The notes below the pieces were generated by a model, which did no database searches, was not told where the DNA came from, and saw only the letters and a list, made by a program, of their open reading frames with translations. The position numbers and the translations under genes are program-made. From Symsagittifera roscoffensis (lineage: Eukaryota > Xenacoelomorpha > Acoela > Convolutidae): a DNA stretch of 64,000 nt. Positions 54,521 through 64,000 of the stretch are shown piece by piece (the stretch's first letter is position 1; the number at the start of each line of letters is the position of its first letter). Location of the stretch: NCBI RefSeq assembly GCF_963678635.1, contig NC_087070.1:13862539-13926538 (forward strand), read 5' to 3'.

Positions 54521-55805
54521 AAAACATGGAAGGACTGGAGTATCTGATAGTGGAACCAGCATATGAGGTGAACGAGAGGGGCACCAGAGAGAAGAATGAT
54601 GGCAACGGGAACACAAGCATGGTTGACAATGAAAAGATAGAAATCCACTAGGCAGAGGGTTTTTTTTGCAGCAGAGGATTGGAATGAACCGGGGCAGAAT
54701 GAGGTGTCGGAGTGGGTAGAGCCAGACAAGCCCCTGACCATAGAGACAAGGAGAGGCGGGCGCAAAAAGACCAGTATGAAACACAACAGATATGGTGATG
54801 ACTTCTTGGTTGACAAAATACTACCAGATGAGAAAGGAGCAGATTTGGTGAGTATGGGCGACTTGGTCCAGGACAAAAAGTGGCAGATCATTGAGGATGA
54901 TACGGATTTCTGGCAGGAGGATCAAAATAGACCAGAACGAGAGGGATCTAGAACAGAGCGAAACAAAAACGAGGGAGCACACGAACTTGAGGATTCTAGA
55001 GTGCATGTTTGACTTGCCAGCGGGCGATTTTGAGGGACAAAGTAAGCAACAAGTCGACATATCTGCAGCAGAAAGCGTGAAAGAAACCCATTGTTTGGCT
55101 GGAGAGCAACGGAACGACCACTAGACATACCATTAGATAACTTAAGCGCTGCACCATCAACGCTGCACTGCCCCATAAGCGCTGCCCCATAAATTTAAGC
55201 GCTGCCCCATAAACTTTTTTGTCCGGGGTGTGGGGGTAGGACTTACCCACATCAATAATTTGATGATAGAGAAACTCAGGGAAACAAGACAACCCGTGGA
55301 CTGGAAGCGGATCAAGAGGAAGTTGAGCGCACTATTGGAAGAAACTTTCAGACCAAAATTGATACAGAATTAGTACTCGGAGAACATCTTGATCACGGAC
55401 ATCGAGTTCATCTTGTCTGGCAGGACCAGCGCGATCTGCATAGCAGCAGATATGAGCTTCAAGACCGAGCTAGAGGCGGTTTTCAAAAGAGAGTATCAAA
55501 ATGTGGAGTTAGTGTTCAGACAAAGACCGGGATAGGGGGCTTGGCGGCGTTCCCACCCTCAGTTTCACAGGTGCCAGGCAAGATCACTGAAAAGAATTTG
55601 GTGGATCCTGAATATGTGGTACTGGCCTTGACGCGACTAAGGGTGGTTTTGGTGGAAAGGAAATAAAGGAATTCTCGATACCAGTTTACGATCCGCGCAG
55701 AGACAAACTAAATCCCCGGGAGATGTATGCTATCTTGCACGTGGTCTTCGGGGAAACAAAAAAAAAACAGTACATCCACACAAGAAGTATTACCTGAGCA
55801 TTGCT
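54521..55805 (+). pseudogene. Copy D: acidic tether and macro-like domain, decayed
   Basis: Tether pieces (GLEYLIVEPAYEVNERGTRE, NRYGDDFLVDKI) lead to the preserved TTTGTCCGGGGTGTGGGGGT at ~55218-55237 and then the macro-like domain in several frames (ILITDIEFILSGRTSAICIA, KREYQNVELVFRQRPG, PVYDPRRDKLNPREMYAILH). Between tether and domain is a small GCGCTGCCCCATAA repeat (55146-55214). Stops and shifts show this copy is dead. Confidence 0.75.
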
Positions 55806-55893
55806 TGCGTCTCGAGTATTTACAAGAGTTTTGAGTTACGACTAGAATCTCGAGTGGACTCAGGATTCTTTTGTTAAGTGGGGATGGTACATG

Positions 55894-56179
55894 GTACAAG
55901 ATTAGGTTTTGAATTAATGTCATGACAGTTAACCCTGAACTATTAATCCAAATCGCGCGGTGCTAAAATATAAACAGATCTGCATGGTTTTATACTTCAT
56001 CAAACATTTTGAAATGGTGCACGCATGTATGATGTTTCACTCACTGGAGCAAGTAGTGGACTAATTAACGAAAAAAACATTTTATCAAGACTGTTTAAAT
56101 AAAATTTTAGGAAGCTGGTTAACGGGGATTACACCGGTGGTAAAAAATGAACAGGTTTTACCTTTACTTTTGCTTTCAG
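55894..56179 (+). other. Copy D: candidate intercistronic intron
   Basis: GTACAAGATT at 55894 and TTTTGCTTTCAG ending at 56179, with the conserved TGCTAAAATATAAA block at 55960-55993. It matches the introns proposed in A, B and C. Confidence 0.45.
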
Positions 56180-56276
56180 ATTGAATTTGATTAAAAATCA
56201 AGAGAAATCAGACGGACACGATTGAGATTGACGGACAAGAGAAGCAGTGGAAATGCTAAAACTCACGCTGCGCAAC

Positions 56277-56460
56277 GATACTTTCTTGAGTATAAATTGG
56301 TACAGTATCTTCTTGAGTTGAATCTGGTAGTGTTAATTCTTGAGTTTAAACTGGTACAGTATCTTTTTAAGTACAGTCTGGTACGGTATCTTCTCGAGTA
56401 TAATCTGGTACGGTATCCTCTTGAGTGATTTTCTGGTGCGGTATCTTCTTGAGTATTCAG
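56277..56460 (+). repeat. Copy D: ~27-bp tandem repeats before ORF2
   Basis: About seven imperfect units of the form CTGGTACAGTATCTTCTTGA plus GTATAA end ten bases before the ORF2 ATG at 56471. Each carries CTTGAG or a variant (CTCGAG, TTTAAG). Confidence 0.8.
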
Positions 56461-56470
56461 TATCTTCAGC

Positions 56471-58653
56471 AATGGCCGATCGCTTCTGGAAATCGATGCC
56501 AGCGGCACTGAAGAAGCCCACACTTGATGAGTTATATAGACTTTTCAAGGATCTGGATCATTCCCAGGTGGACGAGAGGATGGCGGTGATGCTGAATGCC
56601 ATCTTGCACCGCAAGGAGAGGGCAGGGAGTCAGTAATGGAAGCGGTGCTGATGGTGGGACATACGTCGGATGAAATATCAAAACAGGAAGAGTCTAGATG
56701 GCTGTCATCGAGCACCGACGGAGGTTTGAGAGGATCTGACTGGGCGAGAATTCCTGGCTTGAGCAATACCACGTAATATGGTGCTGGCAAGTTTCTTCTC
56801 CTGACTGGACCAGCCACAGGGACCGGGGCTCAGTCCAGCAGTAAACCCGCGTCAATCATACGAGATTAACAGACGGAGGAGGCATGCCAGACAAGTACAA
56901 ACTGAGACGAGAGTTGGAGAAGACCCAGAAAGAACGGGAGCAAGCCACTCTGGTTAGGGACAAAGCTAATCTGGACAAAGATTAGGCCACTTTGGATAGG
57001 GACAAAGCTATACTTGAGAGGGTTATGTTGAAGGTCGAGTTGGAACTAACCCGGAAGGTTCAAGAAACTACGGCGAGTCAAGACCAGCTGAAGCCTGAAC
57101 TTGAGATATTGCAAAGGCGACAGCAAGAGGAGGGGAGCGGCAAGGAGAGGAAGACGAGGACGCCCTGATGGCTCGATGCAGACCGGTAATAGACCAAGAT
57201 GGAGGTAGACGAAGTACCCAGTGCGAGCGGTTGTTTTAATTTTGATAGGGTGGCTCACGAACAGATGAGCGAAGATCTAGAGACAAGGACCCCTCCCTCC
57301 TTGAGAGATTCAGAGTTGAGCCGGATCACACCACTGATGGTGGATGTGGCATTACCTGGCCTGACTCCCGGCTCGACTGGTGGTACCCAGGTCAGTGACG
57401 GAACTTCGCGTCTCAAGGAGCTACAAGAGAGGTTGCAGTCAAGAACCCCAAAAAGCCCTGCGTCGGAAGGGGAGCCACACACCTGGAGAAAGCAACCGGT
57501 GAAAAGTGTCGTCATCTCAAACTACAAGAAGAATACTGAAGGAAAATATCACCCGCAGCACAAGGAAGACTTGACGTGTGCCCATTGCGAGAGGAGGGCG
57601 GCCTTCAATGATGCAACCTAGGTGGAGTACTACACGAAGCCCAGGATACCCGAGGGCGCGGTTCACTTGATAATAGGGGACAGTCTTGTCAGAGTTCTGA
57701 CGAGTAACCGAGTGCACTTGCAAGTGGGAATCTTCAGTTTTTCAGGCGCGGCAATGCACCAGATGCTAGCTTCACTGGAGATGCTGGAGGTGAGAAAAAT
57801 ACGCACGATCACCATAATGATGGGGACTAACGACGTTTCTAGAGGCGAGGCGAGGAAGATGATGAGAGAGGTTGCCAGAGGAGGTGAGCTGCCTCTCGCA
57901 GGAGGCAGGGATCTACTTGGACCCTACAGTACTTACGATCTGCACGGTACAATACAATATGATGCAGGACGAGATTGGGATGATATGAAAGAAAGAGTGC
58001 GTCAGATCAATGTATTGATCTGAGAGGTCCATATGAACAGTGTTTAGCCCTTGAGGTTGCTTGATGTCGCATACATGATGGAGGATTTCCTACCAGATGG
58101 CTGCTCTTCTGATGGCATTCGTTTTGATCGACGTAAGGGCTTGGAATGGTTGAAAGAAGTCTTCCAGAGGCACGTCAACATTCTAGAGTCGGATTTACTA
58201 GAGACGGACCAATTTAGTTTTGGTCCACCTCCGATGCCTCCTTTCTTCCATCTCAGGCCGGTGGAGGATAAGTTGGGGGAAAATAACCGATTCTAGAGAT
58301 AGTTCAGCCAGCAGCAGGAGCAGACAACCGGGCTCGACATCCCTGCAGAAGGACATGAATGAGTCCTCAACGCCGCAGAGCTCAGTCGTGTCTTCAGTTG
58401 TGATGGTGGAGAAATGTAATGAGAACAAACCCTCAGCGGAAGGCCCGGGGAGGCAAGCAAGGCCAGATACCTAGAGAGTGAAGAACCTGGACTTAGAAGA
58501 GTTGGCGAGAGTTGATGGAGAATCTAGAGCTCAAAAGCATTTTCCATGAGGACCTGAGCAGTCACTATTGCGAGGACTGGCTGAAGGCGCACGTTGCGCG
58601 TTTTTCTCGCAAAAAGACCCTGGAGACGGGGGATCTGCAGAATGAGATAGAAC
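56471..58653 (+). pseudogene. Copy D ORF2: N-terminal domain, coiled coil and SGNH hydrolase, decayed and truncated
   Basis: ATG at 56471 (MADRFWKSMP) matches A and B. The N-terminal domain is shifted at ~56620, the coiled coil (56880-57130) has stops, and the SGNH domain is recognisable: GDSL at 57676-57687, GTND at 57823-57834 and DGIRF at 58111-58125, where the catalytic His codon has become Arg. Homology to A then runs to ~58640 (HVARFSRKKTLETGDL; A ~3250), after which the sequence joins an LTR end. The rest of ORF2 is missing, echoing copy B but at a different ORF2 position. Confidence 0.8.
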
Positions 58654-58658
58654 AGAAT

Positions 58659-58761
58659 GAGGTGCAAAAACAAAAGAGATAGTGTCCCTGACCCCTGAGC
58701 CAATGATTATAAGGCCTATGCTTCTTAAATTCATTTGTGACAAAAGCGAACGACTGTTACA
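58659..58761 (+). repeat. Copy D: terminal LTR remnant (103 bp)
   Basis: GAGGTGCAAAAACAAAAGAG through CGACTGTTACA matches the last ~103 bases of copy A's LTR (11098-11201). The upstream ~800 bases of the LTR are absent, as in copy B, and the join lies within a few bases of the same LTR position. Confidence 0.78.
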
Positions 58762-59730
58762 CCGCTTTGTTAACTATCACAAAATGATCGAAAATACAAG
58801 GTCTTGCTTTGTCTCACATAGACAATTTTCTAGTCACTGGGACTCTTCAACTCCAAAATTGTTTTCTTGGTTTTCTCAGAAAAACACTCACAATTGTATT
58901 CGAATCAAAAGTGCCTCTAATGTTTACTGATTAGCAATCAAGAGAGAAACCGAAGACTTTTGTTCTAAACATCGTATTATTGGAGTTTGATGCTGTTAAC
59001 CACGATTTGTTGACAGCTCGTGAATTTGAAGCGTTCAAAAGTGTTGTAGGCAAACTCCCGTGGCCAGGTAGTCAAACGCATCCTGACCTATTTTTGTGAA
59101 AACACTTTGACTAGCTAACAAACTTGTTCGTCGAGTTCTATACAAAAAAAGATTCCAAACTGCTGTTCCGCCTTTTCTTCATTTCAGAAAAACTAAATTT
59201 TAGTCGATGAAAACTGTGTATTTTCTCTCCAGCCTAATTTGAAAACTAATCAGACGGTGGTTCTCAGCCTGGAAGTGTTAATGAAAAAGTGAGTATTGTT
59301 AATAACACATTTCATTTATTTGGCTGGAACTCGAAGGTCGTTAAGCAATTTGCTAGGAACACGCTGGCTGACATTTCTTTGGCGCTCTAGGATGCTGTTG
59401 ATAATGCGTTTTTCCTTGACAGCATCTTGGGAGAAGAACTGGTGTTGATAGCGTTTATTGATAGCAAGCAACTTCATGAATCACGTAAAGTTTTGAAAGC
59501 AGTGACCGAGAAAAGATTATGTGTCAACATCACAGCTATCAAAGAGGTTGGTGACGGGAACAGCTTGGCAGTGAGGTAGTTGCCAATCCAGTTCTTACTT
59601 GCGGACTGCCTAACAAAGAAGATGGCCTCTGAATTTAAAATGGGGAAAAACTATTAAGATATTAAAGGGATAACTCTAGCAAAAATGGGAGACAAAGTGC
59701 CAGTGGCAAAGTAACAAAAGACGCTCCTGT
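58762..59730 (+). pseudogene. Copia-type element: RT end and RNase H remnants
   Basis: In pieces: EFEAFKSVVGKLPWPGSQTH (~59017-59080), the stretch between RT and RNase H in copia elements that ends in a TRPD-like motif, then an RNase H half with LVLIAFIDSKQLHES (~59440-59490), TEKRLCVNITAIKEV, and QFLLADCLTKKMASE (~59585-59630). The strand and order fit the protease-integrase remnant at 51.3-52.2 kb, so both are probably one element split by copy D. Confidence 0.6.
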
Positions 59731-59735
59731 GATAG

Positions 59736-60300
59736 ATGAGTGCGATCCCGTTCGTGATCGTGAATTTTGACCTTTTGCTGGAAGACTTCGAAGACAGAGA
59801 CGCTAGAAGCATCAACTTGGCTCGTGGTGACTATCCCTGTCACGGTGCGGCGCAGACGTTCTGGTATCTTGTAAAAAGCACTTACTGCCTGATCTGGGGC
59901 GTAACAGAAATTAAGTTGATTGGATTACCGGACCATCAACAAAAAGCCACTATTTTCATGGTGAGTTCTATGTTGGTTTTGTGCTGGATCGATAAAAATT
60001 TCGTCAAGTATCGAAAATGTTAAGCACCCACGGTGGATGACAACCACGCAAAACAGTATTCTCGAGATTTGAATTCTGGTTCAAATGAAGAGGCACGCGA
60101 AAAAAAACAGGCCCTTTCTGGTCCAAGTGGTACAGGGAGAGTACCCTGTTTACCCATAGAATTGGAGTCACCACTGCCTGGAAAAAAGTTGGGAAAGTGT
60201 CTACAAATAGTACAATTAGTGAAATTATCTTGGACGAAAATCTTGCCAACAATATGACTCTAAGCTTGCATACTTCTTTTTGCATCGGAAGTCTAGACAA
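59736..60300 (+). pseudogene. Fragment E: piece of ORF2 C-terminal region
   Basis: Homologous to copy A ~9010-9680: LLLEDFEDRDARSINLARGD, YPCHGAAQTFWYL, LIGLPDHQQKATIFMVSSML. The Cys/His cluster HGEYPCHCLAQ has lost its second-last Cys (to Gly). A stop at 60021-60023 and shifts follow; NMTLSLHTSFC (~60253-60285) matches the end of A. Copy D lacks this region, so E may be a separated piece of D or another insertion. Confidence 0.7.
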
Positions 60301-60479
60301 AATGTGTCATCCAACCATGTGCCATCCAACCGATCGGTTACTAGAAGAAAGAGAGTGAATGAATGCCTATGAGCAGATGAAGTCTTAGTATGCGGTCGTG
60401 ATCAACTTAGACGACGATGGCGATTTGGCAAGCAGCTTTGTGTCACGAAAGAAGGCTCTTCTGCTCACTGCAAAAAATT

Positions 60480-63400
60480 CTAAGGAGGGCTGAACATTGC
60501 TGATCCTTTTAGAGCATGGTTGAGCGACAGAATCCCACTAGAACCAGGCTTGAGTTGGCTTCAACTTGACGCCAGAAGGAATTATCTGACGACGCTAATA
60601 GGCTTGATTTTAAAGAAAAAAGATTGTAGGATATTATTAGTAAAATTTTTTTTTCCGATCTATATACAAAAACTTGATATTCTATTAAGTTGAATAAAAT
60701 GACTGTTTATTGAAAGTGGGATTAAATTGAGCAGGGGCAATTGTTCACAAAAGCAGATAAAACTCTTGATTAAGCGAAAGGAAATTTTAAAAAAGAAAAA
60801 TGAATCTATGTGCGGGAATGTCAAGAACAAAGATTTTTCTAATTCCATAATACAGCTTCACTAGGGAACCTTCCCAGTGAACTGGCCTAGTTGTCAAAGC
60901 AGCATCGTACACTCAAAATTGGTTTCCGCCTAGGTTCAAAATTTTGTGAAAATTATAGTTGAGTTTGCGGAAAAATATAACCGAAGATGGATGGCATGGC
61001 CTATTTTATCAGAAAAATGCAGGGAGTTTTTCTGGGCATTCAAATTTATTTTCCCTCTTCAAGCAAAGTTTCACCTGTACTCACATTCCTTCTGTTTTAG
61101 AGCCTTGATAAAAGGACAAAACAAAAGCGACCGAATGGTTTGATGCAGGGAGTTTTTCTGGGCATTCAAATTTATTTTCCCTCCTCAAGCAAAGTTTCAC
61201 CTGTACTCACATTCCTTCTGTTTTAGAGCCTTGATAAATGGGCAAAACAAAAGCCACCAGATGGTTTGACGCCGGTCCCATAGGCTGTTGGTATACAGCT
61301 CATTTCGAATGTAATGGTAGTTGACTCCCTAGCCGCTAGTAGAATAAGAGCAGGCTCAGTTTTGAACCCCAGATTGGCGGCGGCTGAGGCGGAAGATTCT
61401 AAAATAAGACAAATAAAGAGAACTAATTGATAATGGATACTCTTTTCAACCTACAACTTTTGAAACTTAGGGTGCCGCCAGCCCTAGCACTGATTTTTTT
61501 CGAAACAAGATCTGTAAGAATTTGAGCAGTTGTACCGAGAAGCCCAGGGAAGGTAGTTTTTTAAGTAGAGAATTTCCCTCGCAAGGTGTACTCTGCACTA
61601 TTTTTGATAAAACTATCGTTGAGTAAATTTTTTATGTGGAGCCAAAGCAGCAACAAAACAGCAGCATAATATAAGTATCTGATATACCTGCAGTCTCATA
61701 CCAGGTCGATTCTTTTGAGTTTCTTTCAACTCCAGTTTATTCTTCGCTGGTGTTAGTTTTCTCAATCTGTTTGGCTTGTTTCCCAACATCTGACTCTCGT
61801 TACTTCTTTTCACGTTGTTTTTTTTACTTTGCCATAACTAAAAAACTCCTAGAAATTTGACTGGAGTTTGTGATGAAGGGACTCCTGACGGTAGCCTTGG
61901 TTACGATGATACTTTTGACTTTCTGACTTTTTTTCATTGACGAGTGGCTGACGACAGACACGTTAATTCTACGTGTTTTACAACGTCTCGACCTAGTCAG
62001 TTGATTTTTGGTTTGTTTAGGTGTCCACGGATGTGTTTGTGAACTGTGATGGCCATAATTTTTTTTTCTAAATTCAACTGGGAGTGGATAAGGTAGATTT
62101 TACAGAAATTATTGTTTAAATTGTACCAATGGTATCAAATTTGCAGGATACTTAGAAAAAGTTAAAAAACTCAAAAAGTTCAACAAATCAAAATTTTGAC
62201 CTGTAGGTGATCTGACCTTCTAGTTGTACCATGTAAGTTTTTTAGATATTTTTCAGACGTTCTTTCCACAGTAAGTTTTCAAATATGAAGTTTATATCTC
62301 GAAAGAATTCTACGGGAGGCCCAAAAGGTAATGAAAAAAGAAGAAGAACTAGAAGAGTGCAAGCCCGGAAAAAATAAATACATTAAACTAAACAAAACTT
62401 CAGAATAGAAAAAAACTGATAGTGTCATTTGATACCAGATTAGCTGGATCAGATGCAGTTTTGATATAAAATAGTTCCTAATTGTGACAGCAAATGATTT
62501 TTTTGATCAAAACAAAAAGAAGCTTGCCTAACTGGGGGTTTTCATTAGCACTTTTAGATAGACCAAAATTTTCAAAATCCGTTTGGAGGGTTAACTCACA
62601 AGTAATCAAAACCAAAAAGACAGAAAAGAAACAAAAAAAATGGATAAAAATTAAAAATAAAAAAGCTGCTGCAAAAAAAGTTTGTGCAAAAGTTTATAAA
62701 TTCCAAACTGAATGTAGATCTGGTTGCATCTAAAAAAGGCAATCGAAAATTGTCGAAAAAAAACCGAAAAAAAGCTTTAATCACATTATTTTGAAAGTAG
62801 CAAACGAATTCTTTAGCACTTCCTACGAATTAAGTGCAATTATCAAATCGTCCAGTCCGTAACTTCAAAAAACCTCTGAAAAGACCAAAAATTGTTTTGC
62901 AGCCATCGACAGTGTTTTATCCAAAAACGAAAACAGTTCAATGCCAATCACCATTGTCTAGCAAGCTGAATCATATCTCTTTGAATGTCTTTATGAAATA
63001 ATTATCTTATTTGAATTTTCTCAATCGTTTATAAAAAAGAACGTTTTGCTCTAGTTTTGTGGAATGCACTATGAATCTCGCAAGTACATGAAATTGGCCC
63101 AACCGATCCAAACTTCTGTTACTTACGCTCAACCGGTTTTGAAAGACAGGTTAATTGTAACGCCAACACAAACATAACATCAATCACGCCACTTGAAGCT
63201 AAAATTAAAAGAACGCTTAGAACAAAATCTTTTGTAACAAAAGGACATAATCAGTAAGCAAACTACAAGTTAAAGGAAATCAAATGGTTTGCAGGCATAC
63301 AAAATTCTGAATCTATTTGAAAAATCCATTTAAGAAGGAAAAAACAAGCAGAACCCTGCAATCAACAATAAGTGAATGTGAGATAAACATTATGCAGTTC

Positions 63401-64000
63401 AAAAGCAGTTTATTTTGAAAAAATTTAGGATTTGATTACGCAAAACTTGAATATGATTAACTAAAATAATAAGAGATCTCTGGACAGTCGTTTTATTAAT
63501 TTCCAATAGTTTTTCGACCCTGACTAGAGCTCGTAAAAACAACAACAGAAAGTTAGATTAATTTTTTTTACCACCAAACTTCTAGAAATCTTTTTTTTTT
63601 TGGAAAATAGGGTTGTTCTAGGGTTGCACTGTTTGAAAATCCATGTCAAAGAAAATTTGTAGATAATTTGATATTTTGTCTAAGAACTAAGTTGATCTTC
63701 AATTTTTGTAATTCAATCAAAAAAATTTGCTGTGTGCGCATAACGCTTTATTCTTTTTTTTCAGCTTGATTTTAATAGCGTTCTTCCAAAAACATTGTCT
63801 GTCATTAATTTTGCTCATTTTTGCCTCATGTAAAATACAATTAAAATAGAATAGAAGTTTTTTTTTTAGTTTTTATTTTAATTGTTAGAACTAGCAGGAG
63901 AGAACAGAAATTTTACCATAAAAAAACGGAAACCATTTTCAAAAATCTTGCGCGGTTCAACCAACTCACAAACAAATTTAACTCGAATCTTGGGCAGTTC
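60480..64000. other. AT-rich sequence without recognisable genes
   Basis: Rich in A and T runs. The longest open frames are short and of low complexity (for example a Lys-rich one at 62494-62733). I see no motif, repeat family or RNA gene here other than the 126-bp duplication. Confidence 0.6.
61017..61268. repeat. 126-bp tandem duplication
   Basis: ATGCAGGGAGTTTTTCTGGG starts at 61017 and again at 61143; the two units differ at only a few positions (for example CTCTTCAAG/CTCCTCAAG). It is a recent local duplication. Confidence 0.9.

Noticed and set aside
62494-62733. Small Lys-rich protein gene
   Set aside because: Low-complexity A-rich sequence; no homologue in the window and no supporting signals.

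Overview
This is a eukaryotic, almost certainly animal, intergenic or heterochromatic window made almost entirely of retrotransposons. I see no host gene. The reasons are Ty3/Gypsy polyproteins with CCHC knuckles, DTGA protease, YVDD reverse transcriptase, RNase H and a D,D35E integrase; CR1/Jockey-type LINE fragments; copia-type fragments; AATAAA signals; and GT-AG intron signatures. I cannot name the phylum from sequence alone.

The dominant feature is one family of unusually large LTR retrotransposon, present in at least four copies. Copy A (1-11201, + strand) is cut by the window start and ends in a 904-bp LTR. Copy B (28669 down to 11202, - strand) has a 5' LTR, a 2.2-kb leader with a 14-bp minisatellite, gag-pol, and about half of a second long ORF, then ends abruptly in the last 80 bp of an LTR. 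A and B meet tail to tail at 11201/11202, forming a 78-bp perfect inverted repeat. Copy C (about 29.7-48.7 kb, + strand) is an older subfamily with many stops and frameshifts. Copy D (52.5-58.76 kb, + strand) is a heavily decayed partial copy. An ORF2 3' fragment, called E, lies at 59.7-60.3 kb.

A full element, pieced together by comparing copies, would be about 22 kb: LTR (0.9 kb), leader (about 2.2 kb), ORF1 of about 2,900 codons, a spacer of about 0.5 kb, ORF2 of about 2,900 codons, a 3' UTR of about 0.4 kb ending in a purine tract, and LTR. ORF1 is gag (coiled coil, capsid-like core, two knuckles), protease, RT, RNase H, an acidic linker, H2C2 integrase with a GPF module, and a C-terminal domain that resembles a macro domain of the TARG1/OARD1 type but lacks its glycine loops. 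ORF2 has an unknown N-terminal domain, a coiled coil, an SGNH (GDSL) hydrolase domain with its Ser, Asn and Asp/His blocks, a second degenerate SGNH-like domain, a long region of unknown function, and a Cys/His-containing C-terminal region. The spacer carries a GT...AG pair at equivalent places in all four copies, suggesting a conserved intercistronic intron and therefore a spliced route to ORF2.

Other residents are two minus-strand pieces of one CR1/Jockey-like LINE (28.87-29.72 kb and 48.69-50.70 kb), a copia-type element (50.9-52.2 kb and 58.8-59.7 kb) apparently split by copy D, and an AT-rich tail (60.5-64 kb) with a 126-bp tandem duplication and no supportable gene.
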